DNA of 64,000 bases from Acetobacteraceae bacterium. GTDB lineage: Bacteria > Pseudomonadota > Alphaproteobacteria > Acetobacterales > Acetobacteraceae. The position numbers were made by a program, and so were the translations under genes. This document shows, in pieces, positions 55,010-63,690 of the stretch; position 1 is the first letter of the stretch, and every line of letters starts with the position of its first letter. The stretch lies in assembly GCA_003151425.1 (NCBI GenBank), contig PLXO01000214.1, positions 1 to 64,000 of the forward strand. Reading direction: 5' to 3'. Below the pieces are notes generated by a model. It was not told where the DNA came from. It made no database searches and saw only the letters and a list, made by a program, of their open reading frames with translations.

Positions 55010-55939
55010 TCAGGCCGGGAGCCTATCCAGATACTGCTGCACAAAATCGCAGCCGACCTCGGCGACATACGCGTCGATCAGCCGCTGGGTCACCGGGCCG
55101 GCCCCCATCCAGGCCGAGGCGCCGACGTCCTGCCCGTTGAACCGGCTGACCGGCAGGATGCAGAGGCTGGTCGCGGTCAGGAACATCTCATCCGCGTTGG
55201 CCGCGTCGTACAGGTCGATGTCGGCCTCCTCGCACTTGATGCCGAGCCTGGCGGCCAGGTCCATGGTCATCTGCCGGCTGACGCCCGGCAGCACGTAGCG
55301 GGCGCGCGGTGTGCGCAGCCCGCCGTCCTGGACGATGAAGATGTTGCTGCCCGCCCCCTCGGCCAGATTGCCGTTCTCATCGAGCAGCATCGGCCAGGCA
55401 TCGGGCCGCGCCGTCTTGATCGGCTGCCCGGCGACGATCATGTTCAGGTAGTTGTTCATCTTCGCGCGCGGGCTGAGCATGCTGGGCGCGGTCCGGCGCA
55501 TCGTGGTGGTCATGACCTCCGCGCCGTCGCGATACATCGCGGCGCGCGACGCCAGCGGCAGCGGCGTCACGTCCACCACCAGGTTCGGACCGGTGTGCTC
55601 CCAGCCCTCGTCGCCCACCGCATCGACCCCGCGGCTGACGCGCTGACACACCCACCAGTCCCCATGCGGCGAGCGCAGGTGTTCGTTGCGGGCGACGACG
55701 TCCTCGGTCACCGCCACCATCTCCTTGGGCGAGATGCCGGGATCGATGCGCACGTAGCGCAGCGATTTGTAGAACCGCTCGATGTGCTCCTGCAGGCGGA
55801 ACGGCACGCCGTTGAAGGTGCGGGTCATGTCGAAGGCACCGTCGCCGGATTTCCAGCTCTTGTCCCGGTAGGGGATGAGAACCTGCCCCTCCGGCATGAT
55901 CGTTCCGTTGAACCAGGCAACGCGCGTATTCGCCAGCAT
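55010..55939 (-). CDS. Class IV aminotransferase (branched-chain or D-amino-acid type)
   Basis: The 309-residue PLP enzyme has WFNGTIMPEGQVLIPYRDKS, DGAFDMTRTFNGVPFRLQEH, and LAEGAGSNIFIVQDGGLRTP. The lysine that forms the PLP aldimine is in RAKMNNYLNMIVAG. Fold type IV members include branched-chain transaminase, D-alanine transaminase and aminodeoxychorismate lyase. Its place beside folB would fit the last, but length and motifs favour a branched-chain transaminase-like group. The ATG at 55937-55939 is preceded directly by an in-frame GTG. Confidence 0.9.
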   Translation of the reverse strand: MLANTRVAWFNGTIMPEGQVLIPYRDKSWKSGDGAFDMTRTFNGVPFRLQEHIERFYKSLRYVRIDPGISPKEMVAVTEDVVARNEHLRSPHGDWWVCQRVSRGVDAVGDEGWEHTGPNLVVDVTPLPLASRAAMYRDGAEVMTTTMRRTAPSMLSPRAKMNNYLNMIVAGQPIKTARPDAWPMLLDENGNLAEGAGSNIFIVQDGGLRTPRARYVLPGVSRQMTMDLAARLGIKCEEADIDLYDAANADEMFLTATSLCILPVSRFNGQDVGASAWMGAGPVTQRLIDAYVAEVGCDFVQQYLDRLPA

Positions 55940-56076
55940 CACGACCTCACTGTCCGGACCTAGCCGCAGCTTACGGCCTGGTATTTCGCGGCGAAAGTGC
56001 TTTGCTGCGGATGGCCCAACTTACCTAGAGGCAGCGCATCACGCGGCGACCATTGCGCTTGCCGTGACAGTGCTCA

Positions 56077-56400
56077 TCACGCCGCCACCACGGTGTGGGC
56101 CTCAATATCCGCGCCCAGCCGCTTGCGAGCCACGCCGAGAATGGCCGCCAGATTGTCCATGGTCGGGTTGCCGTCCTTCGAGAGCATGCGATGCAGGCTC
56201 TTGGCCGGCTTCGCGGTCTCGACGGCGAGCGCCTCGAAGCCAAGTGTCGCGTTGACGAGGTCGCGCAGAATGAGGCGCGCCGTATCCGGCTCGCCATTGA
56301 GGAACAGCGTCGCCGCCTCGTCGAGCAGTGCCCTGGCGAAGTTTGGGTCACGCTTCACGCGCTCGACGATCGTCTGGTTGAAATCCCGGGTCAGTGCCAT
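56077..56400 (-). CDS. HTH antitoxin-like protein without an adjacent toxin
   Basis: The 107-residue protein has an N-terminal FNQTIVERVKRDPNFARALL helix pair and a C-terminal HTH, GFEALAVETAKPAKSLHRML. This resembles HigA-like or addiction-module antidote proteins. Its ATG lies 9 bases after AGGAG. Neither side has a toxin gene: uvrC starts 122 bp upstream on the other strand and the transaminase gene lies downstream. It may be a solitary regulator. Confidence 0.75.
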   Translation of the reverse strand: MALTRDFNQTIVERVKRDPNFARALLDEAATLFLNGEPDTARLILRDLVNATLGFEALAVETAKPAKSLHRMLSKDGNPTMDNLAAILGVARKRLGADIEAHTVVAA

Positions 56401-56522
56401 GTTCGTCATCTCCTGCCATGCTGCCGTGCGGTCCCGTCTTGCACTAGCCCGACATCGCGCCCTCCTATGGCGGCCGGTGCCCCGGTACGGCATCCTCCGC
56501 CGACGCCAGTCAGTCTGATACC

Positions 56523-58463
56523 ATGAGCGAAACGGACCAACCGCCAAGCGCCGCACCATCGGCCACGCCGCCCCCCGCGCCGCCCCCCGCCGCCCCCCCC
56601 CCCGCACCACCTCCTGGGGGCGCCGCCGCGATCGAGGCGGCGATGGAAACCATGCCCACCAGCCCCGGCGTCTACCGCATGCTCGATGCCAAGGGCGAGG
56701 CGCTCTATGTCGGCAAGGCGCGCAGCCTGAAAAAGCGTGTCGCCGCCTACACCCAGCCCGCCCGCCTGCCGGAACGCCTGCGCCGCATGGTGTCGCTGAC
56801 CGCGTCCATGGAGGTCATCACCACCCACACCGAGGCCGAGGCGCTGCTGCTCGAGGCCAACCTGATCAAGCGCCTCAAGCCGCACTACAACATCGTTCTG
56901 CGCGACGACAAATCCTACCCCTGGCTGATGCTGGCCGAGGACCACCCGTACCCGCAGATCGCCAAGCATCGCGGTGCGCAGCTTCGAAAGGGCAGCTACT
57001 GGGGGCCGTTCGCCTCGGCCTGGGCGGTGAACCAGACGGTCACCGCGATGCAGCGCGTGTTCCTGCTGCGCTCCTGCGCCGACACGGTGTTCGCCGTCCG
57101 CACCCGCCCCTGCCTGCTATTCCAGATCCGCCGCTGCTCCGCCCCCTGCGTCGGGCGCATCGACCAGGCGGAGTACGGCAAGCTGGTCGCCCAGGCCAAA
57201 GCCTTCCTCGCGGGAAAATCCGCCACGGTGCAGCAGGAGCTGGCGACCGAGATGGAAGCCGCCGCCGCCACCCTGGCATTCGAGCGCGCCGCCGCCATCC
57301 GCGACCGCATCCGCGGCCTGACGTTCGTGCAGGGCAACGACGTGGTCAACCCGGCCAGCCTACGCGACGCCGACGTGATCGCCGCCTGGAGCGCCGCCGG
57401 CCAGACCTGCGTCCAGGTGTTCTTCGTGCGCGGCGGGCGCAACAACGGCAACCGCGCCTTCTTCCCCGCCAACGCCCGCAACGAGGAAACCCCGGAGGTG
57501 CTCGCCGCCTTCATCGCCCAGTTCTACGACGACAAGCCGCCGCCGCCGCAGGTGCTGGTCAGCCACCCCCTGCTCGAGCAGGCGCTGATCGCCGAGGCCC
57601 TCAGCCTCAAGGCCGGCCGCAAGGTGGAGATCCTGGTGCCGCAGCGCGGCGAGAAGCACGAGGTGGTGCAGCACGCCGCGCTGAACGCGCGCGAGGCGCT
57701 GGAGCGCAAGCTGGCGGAATCCGCCGGCCAGGCCAAGCTGCTGGAGGGTGCCGCCGCGCTGTTCCACCTGCCCGCCCCGCCCAACCGCATCGAGGTCTAC
57801 GACAACAGCCACATCATGGGCACCAACGCCTATGGCGTAATGATCGTCGCCGGCCCGGAAGGCTTCACCAAGGCGGCGTATCGGAAATTCTCCATCCGCG
57901 GCCCGCTCACGCCCGGCGACGACTTCGCCATGATGCGCGAGGTGCTGCAGCGCCGCTTCGGCCGCGCGCTGCGCGAGGAGGCGGACGGTCACGGCCCCGA
58001 CTGGCCCGACCTGGTGCTGATCGACGGCGGCGCGGGGCAGCTCTCGGCGGCGCGCGGCGTGCTGGACGACCTTGGGGTGAACGACGTGCCGCTGGTGGCG
58101 ATCGCCAAGGGTGTGGACCGCGACGCCGGCCGCGAGTGGTTCCATACCGCCGACGCGCCGGCGTTCCAACTGCCGCCGCGCGATCCGGTGCTGTATTTCC
58201 TGCAACGGCTGCGCGATGAGGCGCACCGCTTCGCCATCACCACCCACCGCGCCGGGCGGTCCAAATCGCTGATCCACAGCGAGCTGGACGAGATCGCCGG
58301 CATCGGCGCCGCGCGCAAGCGGTCGCTGCTGAATCATTTCGGCTCGGCGCGCGGGGTGAAGATGGCGGGCCTGACCGACCTGGAGGCCGCCCCGGGGATC
58401 AGCCACGAGACCGCCCGCCGCGTCTATGCGCACTTCCACCCCGGCGTCCGCATGGAGGGATGA
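56523..58463 (+). CDS. uvrC: Excinuclease ABC subunit C
   Basis: UvrC makes both incisions in nucleotide excision repair. The 646-residue protein has GIY-YIG ([20 protein letters not shown]) at about residues 46-65, a UVR motif ([18 protein letters not shown]), the RNase H-like domain (VYDNSHIMG and [11 protein letters not shown]), and HhH repeats at the end ([20 protein letters not shown]). The N-terminus is extended by about 40 residues of Pro-Ala repeats (from [16 protein letters not shown]), unusual for UvrC. Confidence 0.96.
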   Translation: MSETDQPPSAAPSATPPPAPPPAAPPPAPPPGGAAAIEAAMETMPTSPGVYRMLDAKGEALYVGKARSLKKRVAAYTQPARLPERLRRMVSLTASMEVITTHTEAEALLLEANLIKRLKPHYNIVLRDDKSYPWLMLAEDHPYPQIAKHRGAQLRKGSYWGPFASAWAVNQTVTAMQRVFLLRSCADTVFAVRTRPCLLFQIRRCSAPCVGRIDQAEYGKLVAQAKAFLAGKSATVQQELATEMEAAAATLAFERAAAIRDRIRGLTFVQGNDVVNPASLRDADVIAAWSAAGQTCVQVFFVRGGRNNGNRAFFPANARNEETPEVLAAFIAQFYDDKPPPPQVLVSHPLLEQALIAEALSLKAGRKVEILVPQRGEKHEVVQHAALNAREALERKLAESAGQAKLLEGAAALFHLPAPPNRIEVYDNSHIMGTNAYGVMIVAGPEGFTKAAYRKFSIRGPLTPGDDFAMMREVLQRRFGRALREEADGHGPDWPDLVLIDGGAGQLSAARGVLDDLGVNDVPLVAIAKGVDRDAGREWFHTADAPAFQLPPRDPVLYFLQRLRDEAHRFAITTHRAGRSKSLIHSELDEIAGIGAARKRSLLNHFGSARGVKMAGLTDLEAAPGISHETARRVYAHFHPGVRMEG

Positions 58464-58659
58464 ACCACTCCCCTTCTCCTTGAGGGCCTGGGCCGCGAAG
58501 GGGACCAAGGGCCGGGGGAGAGGGTAAGAGGTTGTGAGTAAGGGGGCGTGCGTAGGGGGGGGCGCCGCGCCCGGCGCCGTCCATTCGATCATCCCCCCAC
58601 TCTCCCACTTGCGGGAGACGTCTGTGAAGTGCGGGAGAGCAAGGTGTACGCGGGGCCGG
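58464..58659. repeat. Family A repeat (short copy) after uvrC
   Basis: CTCCTTGAGGGCCTGGGCCG followed by CGAAGGGGACCAAGGGCC runs from 58464 to about 58527. The rest of the interval, to the MFS stop codon, holds no gene. Confidence 0.7.
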
Positions 58660-60063
58660 TCAGGCGTTGGAAATCCGCTCCAGCGCCAACCCGAGTGTCC
58701 GCGGGCCGAACCCGCCGATCGAGATCACCACCATCAGCATCGCGAACGCAATGAACTCGAACACCGCGGTCGCCCCCCCGAGGTTGATCAGGAACGCCAC
58801 CGCCAGCCCCGACAGCGCCGCCGACAGCCGGCTCCAGGAATACACGAAGCCGATGGCGCGGGAGCGGATGCGGGTCGGGAACAGCTCCGACTGATAGCTG
58901 TGGAAGCTGTACGACATCAGGTTGTTGCACAGCGTCACCGCGACCCCGAGCACGATCACCAGGGTCGGATCGCCGGCACTGGCGAACAGCATGCCGAACC
59001 CGCCGATGCCGATGGCCCCCAGGCAGACCTGCCATTTCCGCTCGATCTTGTCGGCGATCAGGGTGCCGAGCAGCGGCCCCACCGGATTGGCGATGGCGAT
59101 GATGAACGAATATTCCAGGCTGGCGGTGATGCTGATGCCCTTGGCGATCAGCAGCGTCGGCACCCAGGCGGCGAAGCCGTAATAGCCGAAGGTCTGGAAG
59201 AAGTTGAATACCGACAGCACGATGGCCCGCTTGTCATAGGGCGGCTGCCAGATCTCGGCGAACGTGCCCTCGCCGGCCTCGCCCGGCTCCGGCGCGCCGA
59301 CCGGCGGCAGCGGCGCGCCCGACTCCGCGGCGACGCGCGTCTCGATGCCGGCGATGATCCGCTCGGCCTCGCGGATCCGCCCGTGCCGCGCCAGCCAGCG
59401 TGGCGATTCCGGCAGCGCCAGGCGGATGAACCAGACGAAGATCGCGCCGGCCGAGCCGATCAGCACCACCCAGCGCCAGCCCTCGAAGCCGAACGGCGCC
59501 GTCGGCACCAGCAGCCAGGCGATGCACGCCATTATCGGTACAATCAGGAACTGGAAGCCCTGGTTGTAGGCATAGGCGCGGCCGCGATGGGTCCGCGGCA
59601 CCAGCTCGGAGACGTAGGTGTCGATGGTGACCAGCTCGATGCCGATGCCGATGCCGGCGATGAAGCGCCACAGATCGACCGCGAAGCCGGAGGACTGGAA
59701 CGCCATGACCGCGGTGGTGATCGAATACCAGATCAGCGAGAAGGTGAAGACCGTGCGGCGGCCGTAACGGTCGGCGAAATGGCCGAGGAAGATGGCACCG
59801 ACGAACAGGCCGGCGAACAGCGCGAACACGAAGGTGCCGACGCCGGCGACGCCATAGGGGCCGAGGACGTTGAAGACGCCGAGCGATTCCGGCTTGAAGT
59901 AGCCCGCGCGGACCAGGCCCGGCGCGACATAAGCGGTGAGGAACAGGTCATACAGCTCGAACCAGCCGCCCATCGAGATCAGCGTGACCAGCATCCAGAT
60001 GTGCCGGGTCATCGGCAGCCGGTCGAGGCGCGCGGCCAGCTCCGGCGCGGTGGTCGGGGCCAT
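58660..60063 (-). CDS. MFS transporter (metabolite:H+ symporter type)
   Basis: The 467-residue protein has about twelve hydrophobic spans, the loop 2-3 motif GHFADRYGRRTVF, and IDTYVSELVPRTHRGRAYAY near residue 150. The layout resembles the sugar/metabolite:H+ symporter branch. The substrate is unknown. The ATG at 60061-60063 gives a normal cytoplasmic N-terminus. Confidence 0.9.
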   Translation of the reverse strand: MAPTTAPELAARLDRLPMTRHIWMLVTLISMGGWFELYDLFLTAYVAPGLVRAGYFKPESLGVFNVLGPYGVAGVGTFVFALFAGLFVGAIFLGHFADRYGRRTVFTFSLIWYSITTAVMAFQSSGFAVDLWRFIAGIGIGIELVTIDTYVSELVPRTHRGRAYAYNQGFQFLIVPIMACIAWLLVPTAPFGFEGWRWVVLIGSAGAIFVWFIRLALPESPRWLARHGRIREAERIIAGIETRVAAESGAPLPPVGAPEPGEAGEGTFAEIWQPPYDKRAIVLSVFNFFQTFGYYGFAAWVPTLLIAKGISITASLEYSFIIAIANPVGPLLGTLIADKIERKWQVCLGAIGIGGFGMLFASAGDPTLVIVLGVAVTLCNNLMSYSFHSYQSELFPTRIRSRAIGFVYSWSRLSAALSGLAVAFLINLGGATAVFEFIAFAMLMVVISIGGFGPRTLGLALERISNA

Positions 60064-60202
60064 GGATGGTCTCCTCAGTCTTGTTCTTGGCCCGAGACGA
60101 CTCCGGCCCTGCGCTTGTATCGGGGGCGAACTTGGGCCGTGCGTCAAGGCTGGGGCTGACCGCGCTGCAGGCGGAACGGTTCCGGATACGGGATTATTGG
60201 CG

Positions 60203-60622
60203 TCAAAGGCGGGGATACGGTCGCCTGCGCCTTGGTGGCTTTGGAAAGCGGATGGTCGCGTAACTATCCGGAGTTGCGGTTTCGATGACTGCCAGCACGT
60301 CGGCGATGTTGTCGCGGATGGTTGCCCATTGATTCGTCGTAAGCTCGATCAGTGCGAGCTGCCGACCGGCCAGGTTCTGCTGATACCGGGTGTTCCGGTC
60401 ACAGGTAATCAGAACGGCGAACCCGGCCTCTTCGGCGGCCCGGATAAGGTCGCCGTTTTGGATGGTGGACCATCCCAGACGGCCGGCCGTGACAACGTCA
60501 TGGGCGGCGAGAAGGTGGCGCAGCCCGAGCGGCGCGTTCTGATCAAGCAGGATGCGGATGCGTGGCGTGCCGCCTGGCGTAGTCGATGATCCGCCGCGCG
60601 CGATCTGCCCCAAGGCCCTCAT
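60203..60622 (-). CDS. DUF5615 PIN-like toxin
   Basis: The product (139 residues from ATG 60622) is a PIN-like nuclease of the DUF5615 type: RIRILLDQNAPLGLRHLLAA gives the first acidic residues, and AVLITCDRNTRYQQNLAGR is the signature. It is the probable toxin of the pair. In most relatives the start is MRILLDQN; here that position has ATC, not ATG, so translation starts further upstream within the antitoxin gene, or at a rare start. The two genes overlap by 80 bases. Confidence 0.82.
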   Translation of the reverse strand: MRALGQIARGGSSTTPGGTPRIRILLDQNAPLGLRHLLAAHDVVTAGRLGWSTIQNGDLIRAAEEAGFAVLITCDRNTRYQQNLAGRQLALIELTTNQWATIRDNIADVLAVIETATPDSYATIRFPKPPRRRRPYPRL

Positions 60623-60770
60623 AGATTTCGGTGGCGATCTCCTCCGGCGTGAAATCCTCGGCGTTGTCGATCACGCCCTGGGCCAGGATGCGCGTGTCCT
60701 TGACCACCCATTGCCCGGAAACACGGCCTGGCACGCGCTCTACGTCAGGGCATTGGCTCCAATCGATCAT
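60543..60770 (-). CDS. DUF433 antitoxin
   Basis: The 75-residue protein begins MIDWSQCPDVERVPGRVSGQ and has the DUF433 core: VVKDTRILAQGVIDNAEDF and TPEEIATEIYEGLGADRARR. These small HTH-like proteins accompany DUF5615 toxins. The ATG at 60768-60770 is preferred to an earlier one. It overlaps the toxin gene downstream. Confidence 0.87.
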   Translation of the reverse strand: MIDWSQCPDVERVPGRVSGQWVVKDTRILAQGVIDNAEDFTPEEIATEIYEGLGADRARRIIDYARRHATHPHPA

Positions 60771-61083
60771 TGCGGCCACTATCGGCGGCGGCATAGCACG
60801 GAAGGGGAGCGGGCGCTAAGCCGCCAGCACTCTGCGTTTGCCGGCGGTGTCCGCTGTCCAGGGATCGGCAACCGTCGCGCCGTGTGCCAATCGCGGAAAG
60901 CACGTTCGGCAAGCGGGACCGACTCGCGCACCTGTAGCAGCCATCCTCAGTTCAGAAGTCAAGAAGTTAGTTTGGGATACCATTATAAACCATCTATATC
61001 GTAACGACCATGCGCTGGATTGTCGCCAGAGTGGAGTTGCCGAAGGGCGGCACGTCGGGTTGAACCCAGTGGAACCGAGAAGG
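60771..61083. other. Intergenic region, nothing recognised
   Basis: In these 313 bp I see no supported gene. The frame 60838-61323 is open, but its first 82 codons have non-coding character; the real gene probably starts at 61084. Confidence 0.4.
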
Positions 61084-61323
61084 ATGACGACTGTGACCAA
61101 CTTCCTGCATCTGGACCCGTATCCTTTTCCCGGGGCGCGAACGGAACCATATCTCCTTTCGCCCGCCGATCGGATTGAATTTGTCGTCATGCCCGACGGT
61201 GACTTGAGTGTTGTGAAAGTGGAAGGCCGGGGAGATCCCTGGTCCGTAACCGCGCAGTCCGCCCAAGCTGTTGGCCTACACCTCTGGCCGGAATGGCGGC
61301 ACCCTGGCCTCCAAGCCGGTTGA
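61084..61323 (+). CDS. Small hypothetical protein
   Basis: From ATG 61084 the product is 79 residues: MTTVTNFLHLDPYPFPGART at the start, then RIEFVVMPDGDLSVVKVEGR. It looks like a soluble beta-rich protein and is not from a family I recognise. GAGAAGG precedes the start. Confidence 0.5.
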   Translation: MTTVTNFLHLDPYPFPGARTEPYLLSPADRIEFVVMPDGDLSVVKVEGRGDPWSVTAQSAQAVGLHLWPEWRHPGLQAG

Positions 61324-61376
61324 ACATCCCAGGCGCTTCTGTGCTCGGATACACAATTCCATAGCCCGTGCCATCG

Positions 61377-61404
61377 GAGATGGCCGGGTCAAAGCCCGGC
61401 CAGT
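61377..61404 (+). repeat. REP-type palindrome (family B), partial copy
   Basis: GAGATGGCCGGGTCAAAGCC and CGGCCAG form one half of the family B repeat. This lies just before the MITE-like element. Confidence 0.65.
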
Positions 61405-61441
61405 CTTGCCTCATGCCCCCCGTTAGGCACCTCTGCACTAA

Positions 61442-61856
61442 GGCGACGCCCAACAACGAACGAATCGACTGCGGTTTGTGGGTAGCGGTGAATCTCGTCC
61501 GTATCGCGGCCCTGCTTCGGACAAAGCAAGCAAGTAATCCATTAAAACACGGAGTTTCACAGAGTATCCACAGAGTTTCACAGAGAGTAAGCATATGCGC
61601 TGCGCGCAAGGCGTTTTGACCGGTACACCTGTCGTCAGCGCGAAGCGCCAAAAGAATCTACTCTGTGAAACTCTGTGGACACTCTGTGAAACTCCGTGTT
61701 TTAATGGATTACTTGCTTGCTGTCCGCTTGATTGCTTTGCCGCGGTCCGCACAGGCCCCGGACATGCTCACCTCACCGGCATCAGATCGTGACCTCCGGA
61801 CTGGAATTGTCTGCGGCGAGGTCGTCACTTCGAAGCGGCAATTGTTGGGCGTCGCC
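61442..61856. mobile_element. MITE-like element with 15-bp terminal inverted repeats
   Basis: GGCGACGCCCAACAA at 61442-61456 is the exact inverted repeat of TTGTTGGGCGTCGCC at 61842-61856. Both ends are followed outward by TAA (61439-61441 and 61857-61859), which fits a 3-base target duplication of the TNA kind seen with some IS5-family elements. The 415 bp between have no transposase and hold the long hairpin at 61525-61721. Confidence 0.75.
61525..61721. repeat. Hairpin element (family H), best copy, inside the MITE-like element
   Basis: Two 61-base arms (61525-61585 and 61661-61721) match as inverted repeats with a single mismatch. They contain TTTCACAGAG and CCACAGAG units and an outer AGCAAGCAAGTAATCC. 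The 75-base loop contains ATGCGCTGCGCGCAAGGCG and CAGCGCGAAGCGCCAAAAG, matching the core of the copy at 30.2 kb. Confidence 0.9.
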
Positions 61857-61859
61857 TAA

Positions 61860-62150
61860 GGTTTTGACGGGTTGTCCAAACGGTCATCCTGGCCACCCAA
61901 CATGTGACCATGTGGTTTCGGGAGGATTATGCTCCCTCGGATTGACCGCTTCGGGTGGAAAGCGGTCCTTCCGCAGCGCCCCAAACGGTTGGGCCGCCTT
62001 TCCACATTGGGTGCCCTTCGACCAGCAAAAAGCGCGAACGAACATCTTCGCCAATCGTAGGACGGAGGACGCCTGCAGCGAATATTGCGTCAGTAAGGGG
62101 CCCGCGGGCCACCTCTGTGAGCGTGTCCGCGCCTGTCACTGGAAAACGGT
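61860..62150. other. Intergenic region, nothing recognised
   Basis: These 291 bp follow the MITE-like element and hold no supported gene. GC content is moderate. Confidence 0.4.
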
Positions 62151-62186
62151 GAAAACGAGGAGAGGGCATCGCCGCCCTCTCCTCCT
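62151..62186 (-). terminator. Rho-independent terminator of the histidine-rich gene
   Basis: On the minus strand GAGGAGAGGGC and GCCCTCTCCTC form an 11-bp stem, followed by GTTTTCACCGTTTTCC. It lies 4 bases after the histidine-rich gene stop. Confidence 0.85.
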
Positions 62187-62190
62187 GGCG

Positions 62191-62400
62191 TTATTTGTGA
62201 GAATGACCGTGTGCGGTCGTGGTGAGTTTGTGTGCAGCCTCGCTATGTTCTAGAGCCGCGCTCGCGTGCTGCTTGGCTTCTTCGTGTTCGCCAACAGCGT
62301 GGTGATGCGCGGCCTGATGATGATGATGCGCAGCCGCGTGGTGGTGAGCCGCCGCCAGGTGATGATGCTCGGCAGCCGGATGCTTAGGTGACTGTGCCAT
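62191..62400 (-). CDS. Small histidine-rich protein
   Basis: The 69-residue protein has about one third His. AEHHHLAAAHHHAAAHHHHQ is followed by AAHHHAVGEHEEAKQHASAA and ends LEHSEAAHKLTTTAHGHSHK. It has no signal or membrane segment and is probably helical. The His arrays could bind Ni, Cu or Zn, but no metal uptake gene is close. The start follows GGAAATGGCAC-type purines. A terminator follows at once. Confidence 0.75.
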   Translation of the reverse strand: MAQSPKHPAAEHHHLAAAHHHAAAHHHHQAAHHHAVGEHEEAKQHASAALEHSEAAHKLTTTAHGHSHK

Positions 62401-62810
62401 TTCCGGTGTCCTTCCTGGACGATGAGTTGTCGCGTAGCCAGTAGCGAGTTGTCGCGTAGCCGACGGGGAACATGGGGAGTAGGCTCGGAATCTACTCAGA
62501 TCACCCCGGGGCGATATCGGAGTTCGCGGTCGCACTGCTTATTCACAGTGCCCTACCCATAGCCGACATCCGCCTGCGCAATTCAAAATGTCGGTCCACG
62601 GAACGGTCTCGGGCCAATCAATCGGCGAGCCGGCGCAGAGTGCAGAGATCGGGTGCATGGGCCTGTCCCGGTCGTCGCGGTGCCGAACCCTCCGGTCGGC
62701 CAAGGGTCGGCTTTGGGTCGAAAGCGGCTGGGGAGCTCCGGGCCTCGTTCACGGTGAAAGACGGAAGGCGGGCCCGCTCGACGACCCGTCAAAGCCTCTG
62801 TCCAGGGGTA
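62401..62810. other. Intergenic region, nothing recognised
   Basis: Several overlapping open frames exist on both strands in these 410 bp, but none looks like a protein of known family. The fragment of an aminotransferase begins at 62811. Confidence 0.4.
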
Positions 62811-63170
62811 CTAGTCCAGCGAGGCGACCGCGAGTGCGAAGTGCGCCACCTCTTCTTCGGTGTTGTAGTCGTGCACGGACGCGCGCCCGACATCGGGCAA
62901 CCGGCGCGCCCGGGCATCGAGCGGCGTGGAACCCGGTCCTGACCAATGGCAATTCATGTGTCGCTGAGGCAGCGCGGCGACGAGATCCCGCGCCGGTTTG
63001 GCCTCGACCGTGAACGTGACGATGCCGCAGCGCCGGCGCCGGCGGTCGCAGACGGTGACACCCGGGATTTCCGCGAGCTGTCGTCGCAGCTCGGCGGCCA
63101 ACCTCTCGGTGCGCCCTCCTGTTGGCAATGCGGCGAAGCTGAGGTGCCGGCGGTCCTCGCATGCATTCAC
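62811..63170 (-). pseudogene. Class V aminotransferase (cysteine desulfurase-like), C-terminal fragment
   Basis: The 119-residue frame resembles only the C-terminal domain of fold type I class V aminotransferases: LAAELRRQLAEIPGVTVCDR, RCGIVTFTVEAKPARDLVAA and ASVHDYNTEEEVAHFALAVA. The catalytic PLP-Lys half is not found upstream in any frame I could read. It is probably a decayed gene. Confidence 0.75.
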
Positions 63171-63378
63171 GGTGGCACGCGGCAGTCCGCCCGTTCAAAC
63201 GTCGCGCCTGATGGCGGTCCTTGCGCCGGGACCTTCTTGGCCCCAGCCGCACGGTTCAGGGCCCTGGGGGGCGGCCCGCCGGTTGCCGGTGGGCGCGTGG
63301 TTTTCCTCGGGATTTAGCTGGCGCTGAGGGTGGTTTTGGTGTAATTATAACTGACTAACATTTAGTTCAGGATCGCAG
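63171..63378. other. Intergenic region with an AT-rich promoter-like stretch
   Basis: At 63335-63370 GGTGTAATTATAACTGACTA and AACATTTAG is unusually AT-rich and could be the promoter of the 103-residue gene. No gene is supported in the rest. Confidence 0.4.
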
Positions 63379-63690
63379 ATGCGCCCAATCGCAGCCCCCG
63401 CCACCCTACGCTTCCCCGATGCGGTTGTCGCAGCCCCGGGGCAAGGCCCCATGCAACACCTGCTACCGGGCTGCGACCTGACGGTGGTACCGGACGCTCC
63501 GGGGAGGTTCACGGCGCGGCCGAGGCGGCCGCTGCGGGGGCATGCGGCGGAGCGGGAGGGCGCGCGGGCGGAGCGGGAGGCACTGGCGCCGTTGAAGGTG
63601 GGGATTGCCGGCGCGTGGCTGATCAAGCAGGTGGTGATGGTGGGCATCGGGTGGCACAAGTCGCGAATCGTGGACAAGCCCCCATGCTGA
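63379..63690 (+). CDS. Hypothetical protein, first of an edge pair
   Basis: The 103-residue frame starts MRPIAAPATLRFPDAVVAAP, has a basic middle (RPRRPLRGHAAEREGARAER) and ends KVGIAGAWLIKQVVMVGIGW. I do not recognise a family. It follows an AT-rich promoter-like stretch. Its stop overlaps the ATG at 63684 of the next frame, so the two could be coupled. Minus-strand frames through the same DNA are open as well, so strand is uncertain. Confidence 0.35.
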   Translation: MRPIAAPATLRFPDAVVAAPGQGPMQHLLPGCDLTVVPDAPGRFTARPRRPLRGHAAEREGARAEREALAPLKVGIAGAWLIKQVVMVGIGWHKSRIVDKPPC

